DNA of 64,000 bases from Leisingera aquaemixtae (GCF_001458395.1 NZ_CYSR01000002.1:186001-250000), one strand, 5' to 3'; shown: positions 33,808-41,425, counted from the first letter of the stretch. Made by a program: numbers and translations. The notes: generated by a model from the letters alone, not told the origin.

Positions 33808-35100
33808 TCAGCCGCAGGCCTTGGCCAGCGCCTGGTCCAGGTCGCGGATCAGGTCGTCCGCATCCTCGATGCCGATGGACACGCGCACCACATTCGGGCC
33901 CGCGCCTGCCGCTTCCTGCTGCTCCGGCGTCAGCTGCCGGTGGGTGGTGGAGGCGGAGTGGATGATCAGCGAGCGGGTGTCGCCCAGGTTGGCGACGTGG
34001 CTGAAAATCTCCAGCGAATCCACCAGTTTGACGCAGGCCTCATAGCCGCCCTTGACGGCAAAGGTAAACAGCCCGCCGGTGCCCTTGGGATAGCAGGCCT
34101 GGGCGCGCTCGTAATAGGGCGAGGACGGCAGCCCGGCATAGGTCACATAATCGATCCGGTCGTCTTTCTCCAGCCAGTCGGCCACCTTGCGCGCGTTCTC
34201 GCAATGGCGCTGCATCCGCAGGGACAGCGTCTCGACACCCATCAGCGTGTAATGCGCCGCCTGCGGGTTCATCGTCATGCCAAGATCGCGCAGGCCGATG
34301 GCGATGCCGTGGAAGGTATAGGCCAGCGGGCCAAAGGTCTCGTGGAACTTGAGGCCGTGATAGGCCGGCTCCTGCGCGGACAGCGAGGGGAACTTGTCAT
34401 TTGCGGACCAGTCGAACTTGCCGCTGTCGATCACGCAGCCGCCGGTCACGGTGCCGTTGCCGGTCAGGTATTTTGTGGTCGAATGCACCACCAGCGTGGC
34501 CCCCTGGGCAATCGGGTTGCACAGATACGGCGTGGCAGAGGTGTTGTCGACGATCAGCGGGATGCCGGCGCCATCGGTGATGTCCGCCAGCGCCCGGATA
34601 TCGGTCACATAGCCGCCCGGGTTGGCGATGGATTCGCAGAACACCGCGCGGGTGTTTTCGTCGATCGCCGCCTTCACTGCGTCCAGATCGTCGGTGTCGA
34701 CGAATTTCGCCGACCAGCCGAAGCGCTTGATGGTCTGGCTGAACTGGGTGACGGTGCCGCCATACAGCCGGGTCGAGGCCACCACATTGCAGCCCGGTCC
34801 CATCAGCGGGAACAGCGCCATGATCTGCGCCGCATGGCCGGAGGAGCAGCAGACCGCGCCAACGCCGCCCTCCAGCGTCGCCAGCCGCTCCTGCAGCACG
34901 GCGACGGTAGGGTTGGTCAGGCGGGAATAGATAAACCCGACCTCCTGCAGGTTGAACAGGGCCGCAGCGTGTTCGGCATCGCGGAAGACATAAGCGGTGG
35001 TTTGGTAAATCGGCGTCTGCCGCGCGCCAGTGGCCGGGTCCGGCTTGGCGCCAGCATGAATCTGCAAGGTGTCAAAGCCATAAGACGGGGCATCGGTCAT
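33808..35100 (-). CDS. metY: O-acetylhomoserine aminocarboxypropyltransferase (PLP enzyme)
   Basis: Uses O-acetylhomoserine and sulfide or methanethiol to make homocysteine or methionine. The 430-aa Cys/Met-metabolism PLP enzyme begins MTDAPSYGFDTLQIHAGA, has YSRLTNPTVAVLQERLATLEGG and the PLP lysine in VVHSTTKYLTGNG. Length and N-terminus fit MetY rather than MetZ or MetB. The ATG at 35100 has an AGGGAGA site. The 350 bp upstream to the integrated element contain no SAM-II or SAH riboswitch that I can recognise and no other gene. Confidence 0.92.
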   Translation of the reverse strand: MTDAPSYGFDTLQIHAGAKPDPATGARQTPIYQTTAYVFRDAEHAAALFNLQEVGFIYSRLTNPTVAVLQERLATLEGGVGAVCCSSGHAAQIMALFPLMGPGCNVVASTRLYGGTVTQFSQTIKRFGWSAKFVDTDDLDAVKAAIDENTRAVFCESIANPGGYVTDIRALADITDGAGIPLIVDNTSATPYLCNPIAQGATLVVHSTTKYLTGNGTVTGGCVIDSGKFDWSANDKFPSLSAQEPAYHGLKFHETFGPLAYTFHGIAIGLRDLGMTMNPQAAHYTLMGVETLSLRMQRHCENARKVADWLEKDDRIDYVTYAGLPSSPYYERAQACYPKGTGGLFTFAVKGGYEACVKLVDSLEIFSHVANLGDTRSLIIHSASTTHRQLTPEQQEAAGAGPNVVRVSIGIEDADDLIRDLDQALAKACG

Positions 35101-35451
35101 GAGTGGGTCTCCCTGAAAACTCTCCTGCGTCGCGCGCACAACAGCATGGCTGCGGGCAGAAGGCAATCGCGCCAATGCCGCAGCGGAAATGGGGCCGGGC
35201 TGCGGTTTGCCCTGCAGTTCACGGACCTCTTAAGACTGGGGGGGCAGCGCGGCAAGCAGGCTCCAGCGCCTGAGTTGCAGCCTGCGATTGCGGGCGGGAA
35301 GGCCAGATCCACCGTTCACCGGCATACCTGGGATCCGGCTGCCGGTTCAGCCGGCCTGGCTTTCGGTGCAGATGCTGCAGTCAGAAAGAGTTCCAGCGGC
35401 GGCTGCGGCGTTATACGCGCTGCAAAATCCGAAGCAGAAACAAGTGGGTAT

Positions 35452-35476
35452 CTGAAGTGATGGTGCCCCCACACGG
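35452..35476 (+). repeat. attL core (copy 1)
   Basis: 25-bp core beginning CTGAAGTGATGG and ending CCACACGG, in plus orientation, at the left junction. It copies the 3' end of the tRNA-Thr gene. To the left is ordinary chromosome upstream of metY; to the right is element DNA. Confidence 0.9.
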
Positions 35477-35570
35477 TAGTTCTGCTCCCGTTACAGGCAC
35501 TGCTTCAGCCGGTAGCCCCAGCAAACTAAGGGCTATCCGAGGTTGCGGGTGCAGGTCAACAGGCGCGGCG

Positions 35571-35592
35571 TGGTCTACGCTGTGGTCTACGG
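35571..35592 (+). promoter_or_regulatory. Candidate integrase arm-binding sites
   Basis: TGGTCTACGC (35571-35580) and TGGTCTACGG (35583-35592) are direct repeats 12 bp apart. The same word, TGGTCTACGG, occurs at 39401-39410 over the integrase start codon, and inverted at 38206-38215. Words shared by both ends of an integrating element are typical of arm sites for tyrosine recombinases. Confidence 0.45.
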
Positions 35593-35730
35593 TTCTGTCT
35601 CCCTCTTATCTGTGATCCTTCGACCAGTCTCGCTGGCCCTGCGGTGAGCGCGGTCACCCCACTGGGGGGGAACCGCAGTTGCGTATATATGTGTAGGCCG
35701 CTCAGATTTCTGACCCCAAAACCTTCCCTG

Positions 35731-37644
35731 TCATGCCGCCATGCACTCCACTGGTCCGAAGACGACTTGCAGCGCGTCATTGCCGCGTCCACCTCCGACG
35801 TTGACCTCCATCAGTCCAAGGCGCTCGATGGCTGCCTCGAAGTTACGGTGTTTGCGGATGCAGCGGTTGAAGTTGGAGCGGTCCTTCTCACCGATGTAGT
35901 CCATGATCGCAGAGAACAGGATTGGTTCGCCACATCGCACCCTTCGTTGGCGCTCGACGAACTCGACAGCTTGCTTGACCCGGCCCGATAGCGGCTTGTG
36001 ACGAGGTCGCCAACTGGTCAGCCGACACCCTGGGAACCATTGCGGCAAAGCCTTGGCCAGCCCATACCGCCGCCCCGCGATGATGTAGGCGCTGCACGGC
36101 AGGCATTTGCCCGCATCAAAACCCCGCACCGTTCCTCGCCCTACAGCCTGGATGACCCCGTGCCCCAGCTCTCCCAGCTCAATCTGTTTGACGAGATCGG
36201 CGGGCGGGTGGTCAGTCACGGACCGGCCTGCGCTGGCATAAGCCAAGCCAAGAAGCTGGCTGTCGGGAAGATGCAGCAGCCCAGCCAGTACCACATTCGG
36301 CACATCCTTGAAGGCGTTGGTCGCCTGATGCGCTCCCCAGTGCAGGAAGCTCACGCGGGAGAAGTCAGCTTTCTTCACGTAACGCCGGATCAGCCCAACC
36401 GGGTCAATGCCAGCCTGCGCCTTGTGGTGAACGACCAGCCAGGGTTCATTGGGCTTGGTGTCGATGACGGTGGCAACCTCGCGGGCAAGCTGGTCAGCGT
36501 TGCGCCTCCAGCCATCCTTACCGCCCCCTTGGTCCATCAGGTGGATCTGCAGCGGGGCATAGTCCTTGGGTGTCGAACGCAAGCGAACCAGACCGCCGCT
36601 GCGGGCCTCCCAGGCGCTATACGTGTGGCGGACCCGTCCTGATGCGTCGAGGACAAGGAGCGGTGTGAAGTCTGCAGGCAGTGCGTCTCGGATGTTGAGC
36701 GCGATGACCAGGTTGCTGTGCATACGGGTGATCCGTGCCGTCCGGCCAACCAAAGCCTTGAGCTTGTACAGCAGCCGCCGGAAGCCTTCCCTAGCGGACA
36801 CATCATCTGTGGCGACCGAGGATAACGCCTCCAACGCCGGTATCCGCAGGAGCTGCCCAGGTGACGACGTGGTCAGATCGAACTGAAGATCCTGGACCTG
36901 ATCCGCCAGGGCGGGATTGGTCCTGCGCAGTGGGGACAGCATGGCGGCCAGTTCGTCGGCTGACATAGTGATGACCTCACCCGGCTCAATGGTCTCGTCC
37001 CAGATCCGCACGGTGCGGGGCTGACCAAGATAGTGGAACTCACTGACCTGCGAGAACACGCGGCCAGCGCAACGCCTTGTCAGCATCTGCTGTGTGGTGA
37101 ACAGGATCTGCGCCCCGTCATGCTCTGTGGCCGAGAGTTCGCCGACCTCCTCGTCCGAACACAGGACCGCGAAGTCCGCCTCGTTCAGTCCAGCTTCATC
37201 GACCAGCCGCCGGATCTCGTCCAACCGGGACAGGCAGACCAAGACACCGACATCAAGATGATCAGGGCTTGCCACGACCCGCCGCAGGAAATGGATCAGC
37301 GCTGTGGTCTTGCCCATTCCGGGGTCGAGACTGCTGAGGTGGATGGTGGGGGCGCACGACCCGTCAGCCATATCGCACAAGGTCGCGACGACATCAGCCA
37401 GGGCTTCAAGCTGCGGCTCGGTTGCGGTCATGCCTCTGGCTTCGAGCGTGGCTTCGAGATCGGCGAGGACCTGGTCGGACAACGACGACGTGGTCGAACT
37501 GGTACAACTATCATCAGCTTCTATGGAAGAATGTACCACCTCAGCTGAAGCATCAGCCACAGGTATCAGCGAAAGTTCAAGCTGGCGGGGGGAAAGGCTT
37601 TGCGCCTGGAGTGTCGCCGGTTCGGCTTGTGAAATGAATGTCAT
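35731..37644 (-). CDS. SF2-like DEAD-type ATPase/helicase of the integrated element
   Basis: A 637-aa protein. Walker A is DPGMGKTT (about residues 107-114), a Walker B-like WDET is near 216, and a motif VI-like QAVGRGTVRG is near 500, an arrangement expected of superfamily 2. Cysteines in GKCLPCSAYIIAGRR may form part of a metal site. No nuclease or primase motif was found. The ATG at 37644 has a GAGG site; a GTG at 37698 would add 18 residues. It lies between the arms of the 205-bp inverted repeat. A role in element replication or in defence is possible, but neither is shown. Confidence 0.7.
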   Translation of the reverse strand: MTFISQAEPATLQAQSLSPRQLELSLIPVADASAEVVHSSIEADDSCTSSTTSSLSDQVLADLEATLEARGMTATEPQLEALADVVATLCDMADGSCAPTIHLSSLDPGMGKTTALIHFLRRVVASPDHLDVGVLVCLSRLDEIRRLVDEAGLNEADFAVLCSDEEVGELSATEHDGAQILFTTQQMLTRRCAGRVFSQVSEFHYLGQPRTVRIWDETIEPGEVITMSADELAAMLSPLRRTNPALADQVQDLQFDLTTSSPGQLLRIPALEALSSVATDDVSAREGFRRLLYKLKALVGRTARITRMHSNLVIALNIRDALPADFTPLLVLDASGRVRHTYSAWEARSGGLVRLRSTPKDYAPLQIHLMDQGGGKDGWRRNADQLAREVATVIDTKPNEPWLVVHHKAQAGIDPVGLIRRYVKKADFSRVSFLHWGAHQATNAFKDVPNVVLAGLLHLPDSQLLGLAYASAGRSVTDHPPADLVKQIELGELGHGVIQAVGRGTVRGFDAGKCLPCSAYIIAGRRYGLAKALPQWFPGCRLTSWRPRHKPLSGRVKQAVEFVERQRRVRCGEPILFSAIMDYIGEKDRSNFNRCIRKHRNFEAAIERLGLMEVNVGGGRGNDALQVVFGPVECMAA

Positions 37645-37797
37645 GGGGGGCCTCGTCTCATGTGCAAGCCGAGCGCAGCGCTCCGCGTTTGCGGGCACCG
37701 TGGTGGCGTTTCGGCTATTCTGATGGTGGGCCTTAATTCCCCGGCCTCGCTGGACGCAGTAACCAATCAGGCAGTCGCCAGTGCAGGTGGCCCGAGG

Positions 37798-37956
37798 TCA
37801 GTCCGCAGTCAAGATCTCGACGAGGTTATCAAGCTGGGTCTTGTCCCCGCGCCAGTCTGGAGCGTGATCGTCCAGCAGCTTCCAGAACTCGGGGCCATGG
37901 TCATGGTGCTTCAAATGCGCCAGCTCGTGGATGAGGACGTAGTCAATGCAGGCCCT
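37798..37956 (-). pseudogene. 3' fragment of a YgjP/DUF45-type metallopeptidase gene
   Basis: 53 codons read ACIDYVLIHELAHLKHHD, then HGPEFWKLLDDHAPDW and a short tail ending LTAD-stop. HELAH with a following H..FW and P.W is the signature of YgjP-like zinc peptidases. The N-terminal two thirds are missing: the frame is cut exactly where the right arm of the 205-bp inverted repeat begins. The gene was probably broken by the rearrangement that created the repeat. Confidence 0.8.
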
Positions 37957-38161
37957 TGACCGCGCTCACCGCAGGGCCAGCGAGACTGGTCGAAGGATCA
38001 CAGATAAGAGGGAGACAGAACCGTAGACCACAGCGTAGACCACGCCGCGCCTGTTGACCTGCACCCGCAACCTCGGATAGCCCTTAGTTTGCTGGGGCTA
38101 CCGGCTGAAGCAGTGCCTGTAACGGGAGCAGAACTACCGTGTGGGGGCACCATCACTTCAG
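37957..38161 (-). repeat. 205-bp inverted repeat, right arm
   Basis: Exact reverse complement of 35452-35656. It ends with the inverted attachment core and abuts the truncated metallopeptidase on its left. Confidence 0.9.
38137..38161 (-). repeat. Internal attachment core (copy 2, inverted), attP-like junction
   Basis: The 25-bp core in minus orientation. On the minus strand it is preceded by about 60 bp identical but for two changes to the element's right end and followed by 180 bp identical to its left end, as in the joined attP of a circular form. Confidence 0.85.
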
Positions 38162-38221
38162 CTAACACATTGGTTTTGCTCCAGCTTTTTTGCACGCGCA
38201 AGGAGCCGTAGACCATGTCGG
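38162..38221 (-). repeat. Inverted copy of the integrase leader and first codons
   Basis: Matches the reverse complement of 39395-39453, including the AAGGAG site and ATGTCGG of the integrase, with one extra T and one C for T. It begins one base before the integrase stop codon region, so the integrase gene is flanked by two opposing copies of its own leader. Confidence 0.85.
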
Positions 38222-38222
38222 C

Positions 38223-39401
38223 TCATGTGACAGCTTTCATCCACTTCTGCAGCACCTCGACAGGGTAGCCAGCGCCGTATCCGTGACCCACGCCATCGGT
38301 CTGCCAACCGCCGATTTGATCGACGATGTCGGCAGGGCACTCAACAGCACGGAGCCTGTCCCGCATCGAATGGCGGAAGCTGTGCATGGTACAGCCATCG
38401 GGTGCCATCTGCTTGATCCACTTGTTCAAGGCAGCGCTGGCCGCGTTCGCGTTTGTCTGGTCCTTCTTGTTGTAGCGCGGGAACAGGAACTTGGTGTCGG
38501 CTGCCTGTGCCATCAGGCGTTCGGCTGCCCATCGGGCTTCACCCTCAAGCGGCACAATGCGTTCGCTGCCCTTGGTCTTCAGGCGACGCCATTGATGGGG
38601 GCGCACCTGGGCAACAAGCGACCCATCTGGCCTGCGCTCAATGTCTTCCCTTACAATGCCCGCCGCCTCAGCGAGACGCATCCCCGTGTCGGAGACGAGG
38701 GCAACGAGCCACCGGATGTCGTCGTCCATCTGGCGACACTGGCGTTGAACCTCACTCAGGGCATCGGCAGGGATCGGGTTGCGATCACTAACCCCGGCCT
38801 CTCGGTCGTAGTACACCCCGTTGAACGGGTTGGTCAGGGTCAGTCCAAGCTCGCTTGCGGCAAAGTTGGTGATAGCCCGCACGGTTCCGAAAATACGGGT
38901 GATGCTGCTGCCCGCCAGACCTCGTTTGATCAGCGCATCCCTGAACTTGTTGGCATCGGCCTTGGTGTAGGCGTCGAGATGCTTGTCACCACAAGCGTCG
39001 ATGACATAGCCGCAGGACCTCTCAACTGCCCGGTGAAAGGTATCAGGGCGACCTTGTCCCTTGAGACGCAGATAGATGCCCACCGCTTCGGACAGCTTCA
39101 CAGAGGCCGAAGAAACCTCCGGCGGCGATGAGCTTGCTACGACACGGCCGTCTCCTTGCAGCCTGAGCATGTGTTTGCCGGGCAGGTCCGCGTCTTTAGA
39201 GCGGAGGTGAAACCAGTACTCGTCGAGCTGATCCGCAGCCCTCCTGGCCCGAGCTTCCGCCACGCGAGCGGCCCTTGTTCGCAGAGAATATGCAATCCGA
39301 GGGGAGGAATAATGCTTCTTCAGGTCTTTGGGGATGCGGCGGCTGAAGTAGAAGACGCCATCTTTCACGAAGGTGAACGCAGGCGAAATGGTCTCCGACA
39401 T
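38223..39401 (-). CDS. int: Tyrosine-type site-specific integrase
   Basis: A 392-aa recombinase with the short N-terminal arm-binding type start (FYFSRRIPKDLKKHY), a SAM-like core-binding domain and a complete-looking catalytic domain. Arg242 is in DTGMRLAEAAG, Lys276/278 in LKTKGSE, His340 and Arg343 in MHSFRHSMRDRLR, Trp366 in GGWQTDG, and the tyrosine is Tyr375 or Tyr379 in HGYGAGYP. The ATG has an AAGGAG site. It reads in the same direction as tRNA-Thr and starts 61 bp after its CCA, so it may be expressed from the tRNA promoter. A TTGCACGTGCAA palindrome lies in its leader. Confidence 0.93.
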   Translation of the reverse strand: MSETISPAFTFVKDGVFYFSRRIPKDLKKHYSSPRIAYSLRTRAARVAEARARRAADQLDEYWFHLRSKDADLPGKHMLRLQGDGRVVASSSPPEVSSASVKLSEAVGIYLRLKGQGRPDTFHRAVERSCGYVIDACGDKHLDAYTKADANKFRDALIKRGLAGSSITRIFGTVRAITNFAASELGLTLTNPFNGVYYDREAGVSDRNPIPADALSEVQRQCRQMDDDIRWLVALVSDTGMRLAEAAGIVREDIERRPDGSLVAQVRPHQWRRLKTKGSERIVPLEGEARWAAERLMAQAADTKFLFPRYNKKDQTNANAASAALNKWIKQMAPDGCTMHSFRHSMRDRLRAVECPADIVDQIGGWQTDGVGHGYGAGYPVEVLQKWMKAVT

Positions 39402-39426
39402 GGTCTACGGCTCCTTGCACGTGCAA
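39401..39426 (-). promoter_or_regulatory. Integrase leader: palindrome and arm-site word
   Basis: TTGCACGTGCAA (39415-39426) is a perfect 12-bp palindrome just upstream of the ribosome site. TGGTCTACGG (39401-39410) overlaps the start codon and repeats the words in the left end. Binding of integrase or another protein here could repress integrase synthesis. Confidence 0.4.
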
Positions 39427-39453
39427 AAAGCTGGAGCAAAACCAATGTGTTAG

Positions 39454-39478
39454 CTGAAGTGATGGTGCCCCCACACGG
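39454..39478 (+). repeat. attR core (copy 3) overlapping tRNA-Thr
   Basis: The 25-bp core in plus orientation. Bases 39463-39478 are the 3' end of tRNA-Thr and 39454-39462 lie beyond its CCA. The tRNA remains complete on this side. Confidence 0.9.
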
Positions 39479-39538
39479 ACTCGAACCGCGGACCTACTGA
39501 TTACAAATCAGTTGCTCTACCAGCTGAGCTATAGGGGC
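39463..39538 (-). tRNA. tRNA-Thr (UGU)
   Basis: A 76-nt cloverleaf on the minus strand. Acceptor GCCCCTA pairs with TGGGGGC, the anticodon stem ACTGA/TCAGT has loop TTTGTAA with anticodon UGU, and the T arm has GTTCGAGTC. CCA is encoded and the discriminator is A. It is the integration target of the element to its left and may drive the integrase. Confidence 0.96.
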
Positions 39539-39748
39539 ACTTAGCTGTGAAACCGCGCTTAACATCCTTCGCGGGTCCCTCGCAAGAGGTCTTTTCAGCA
39601 AAAGAACAGGCTTGCGGGCAAGCAGGGCCTCAGCGCGCTTGGCAAGTGCTGAAGGGCCCCGGTCCAAGTGGCTTTTTACAGCCGTGCCGGCATGGCCGGA
39701 CAGCGGCTGCGCAGCACCCGGCGGACAGGTCAAAAGGCCGGTTCAGAC

Positions 39749-40267
39749 TTACTGCAAGGGCTGGCCGTTGCGCCCGAAGGTCAGGGTTTCGCGGCTCAGG
39801 TCGTCGTATGTCACCTCAACAGCAACCTGCTGGATCGAGCCCGGTGGATAGCTGCGGTACGGCATCCCGTCCTCTGCCTTGATCATGTTCGGCAAGCCTT
39901 CGTCCAGGTGGCACTCCGGCAGCGGCCAGAGTTCCGGCGCGGCGCCGTTTACCCCCAGCCTGACCTGCGCCAGGCCGCAGCGCCAGGACCACAGGTGGGT
40001 GACATACAGCAGGTCCTGGCCGCCGAACTGGCGCACGTGGATCCAGCTGGCCCGGGTTGCGGCCAGTATCGGCTTCACCTCGGCTGCGGTGGTGAACCGG
40101 CCGGTGGCCTCCTGCGGCTCCGCCGCCAGCGCGGGGGCGGCCGGCGCAGGCGCAGACAGCGCCGCAGCCTCCGGCGCAGGCGCAGACAGCGCCGCAGCCT
40201 CCGGCGCTGCGCCGTCCGGGCCCGGCTGTGCCGATGCCGCGATGATCGTCAGGATCACATCAATCAT
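39749..40267 (-). CDS. Secreted hypothetical protein with 10-residue tandem repeat
   Basis: A 172-aa protein with a short signal peptide (MIDVILTIIAASAQPG), an Ala/Pro-rich linker carrying the exact repeat PEAAALSAPA twice (a 30-bp tandem repeat at 40141-40200), and a C-terminal domain with conserved-looking cysteines (LWSWRCGLAQVRLGVNG, PECHLDEGLPN). I do not recognise the family. The ATG at 40267 has a GGAG site; a longer frame exists but lacks a site. The 210 bp between this gene and tRNA-Thr contain only the tRNA promoter region. Confidence 0.65.
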   Translation of the reverse strand: MIDVILTIIAASAQPGPDGAAPEAAALSAPAPEAAALSAPAPAAPALAAEPQEATGRFTTAAEVKPILAATRASWIHVRQFGGQDLLYVTHLWSWRCGLAQVRLGVNGAAPELWPLPECHLDEGLPNMIKAEDGMPYRSYPPGSIQQVAVEVTYDDLSRETLTFGRNGQPLQ

Positions 40268-40435
40268 GTTCTCGCTCCATTTGAGGGCCCGCGCGCTGAC
40301 ACAGGGGCGCCCGAAATTCCCAACGGCCTGTTGCACGGCATCCTGCCGCCTTGTAGCTACCTTAGCAGGCAGGTCTGCCTGCGGCCTTAACAGGCAGTCC
40401 TAACCGCCCGGCAGAGACGGAAAACGGGGAAAACA

Positions 40436-41425
40436 ATGGCAAATGCCCCCTTCAACGTGATGATCACCGGCCAGGCGGGCCGGCTGCAGTATGAGGCCGT
40501 GCTGTTTGCCGCCTCGCTGCGCCGCTGTTCGCCCGGGTTTACAGGCCGCCTGTTTGTGGCGGTGCCGCAGCCGGGGCCCCGGTGGGACAAGGACCCCAGC
40601 ATCCGCAATCCGGAGGTGCTGCAGGCGCTGGCGGAACTGGATGCGGAAATCCTGCCGTTTGAGAACCAGGTGTTCGGCGCCGCTTACCCCTATGGCAACA
40701 AGATCGAGGCGCTGCAGGCCCTGCCTGAGGGGGAGCCGTTTGTCTTTTTCGACACCGACACACTGATCACCGGCGAGCTGGCGGAGGTGCCGTTTGATTT
40801 CTCCCGGCCCTCGGCGTCCCTGCGGGTCGAGGGGACCTGGCCCGAGCCGACGCTGTACGGGCCCGGCTATACCGGCATCTGGCAGTCGCTTTACAGCCGT
40901 TTCGGCCTGGATTTCCCGTCCAGCCTCGACCTCAGCCAGCCGGATGAATACTGGAAGCGCTACCTCTATTTCAACGCGGGCTTTTTCTACGGTGCCTGTC
41001 CGCGGGCCTTTGGCGCGCGGTTCCTGGCCTATGCGCAGTCGGTCCGGGACGATCCGCCAGCCGAACTGACCGGCCAGAGCCTCGACCCCTGGCTCGACCA
41101 GATCGTGCTGCCGCTGGTGATCCACGCCTTCGGCGGCGGCCGCGACGCGCTGCCGCCCGGGTATCTGGATGGCGGGACCAGCTGCCACTACCGGCTGTTT
41201 CCGCTGCTTTACGCGCGCGAGAGCGACCGGGTGGTGGAGCTGCTGCACGAAATCACCGCGCCGAACCGGATCAAGAAAGTGCTGAAAGCCTATGAGCCGA
41301 TCAAGCGCATGGTCTATCAGGGCCGCGGTGCGAAGGTGCGGGCGCTGTTTGACCGCGAAAACCTGCCGCGGCGCGAGCAGGTAATCCGCAACCGGATCAA
41401 AAAGGAAGGCTTCTGGATGCGCTGA
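40436..41425 (+). CDS. Glycosyltransferase-like protein
   Basis: A 329-aa protein with a GT-A type outline. FNVMITGQAGRLQYEAVLFAASLRR starts a nucleotide-binding fold, EPFVFFDTDTLITGELAEVP contains a DxD motif (DTDT) for metal and sugar-nucleotide binding near residue 105, and YLYFNAGFFYGACPRAFG resembles the GT8 family. The C-terminus is basic. Acceptor and sugar are unknown. The ATG is preceded by GGGGAAAACA. It lies alone between the secreted hypothetical gene and the convergent thiamine operon. Confidence 0.65.
   Translation: MANAPFNVMITGQAGRLQYEAVLFAASLRRCSPGFTGRLFVAVPQPGPRWDKDPSIRNPEVLQALAELDAEILPFENQVFGAAYPYGNKIEALQALPEGEPFVFFDTDTLITGELAEVPFDFSRPSASLRVEGTWPEPTLYGPGYTGIWQSLYSRFGLDFPSSLDLSQPDEYWKRYLYFNAGFFYGACPRAFGARFLAYAQSVRDDPPAELTGQSLDPWLDQIVLPLVIHAFGGGRDALPPGYLDGGTSCHYRLFPLLYARESDRVVELLHEITAPNRIKKVLKAYEPIKRMVYQGRGAKVRALFDRENLPRREQVIRNRIKKEGFWMR

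Larger units (their letters stand above)
35452..35656 (+). repeat. 205-bp inverted repeat, left arm
   Basis: Identical, by base-by-base reading, to the reverse complement of 37957-38161. It starts with the attachment core and holds two direct TGGTCTACG words (35571-35580 and 35583-35592). No gene is encoded. Confidence 0.9.
35452..39478. mobile_element. Small integrative element in the 3' end of tRNA-Thr, with three attachment cores
   Basis: A 25-bp direct repeat bounds the segment: 35452-35476 and 39454-39478, the latter including the last 16 bases of tRNA-Thr(UGU). The element carries a tyrosine recombinase next to the tRNA, an SF2-like ATPase and a truncated metallopeptidase. A third, inverted copy of the core (38137-38161) sits inside. 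Reading its minus strand gives right-end sequence, core, left-end sequence, as in the attP of an excised circle. Consequences are a perfect 205-bp inverted repeat (35452-35656 / 37957-38161) and an 84/85-bp inverted repeat (38137-38221 / 39395-39478) with two differences. Excision or inversion of either half is predicted, not shown. Confidence 0.88.

Noticed and set aside
35101-35451. Possible SAM-II or SAH riboswitch upstream of metY
   Set aside because: The conserved pseudoknot words of these riboswitches were not found on the minus strand.
38190-39131. Open frame of 313 aa on the plus strand opposite the integrase
   Set aside because: It is the antisense of a clear tyrosine recombinase with intact catalytic residues; its start lies in the duplicated leader.
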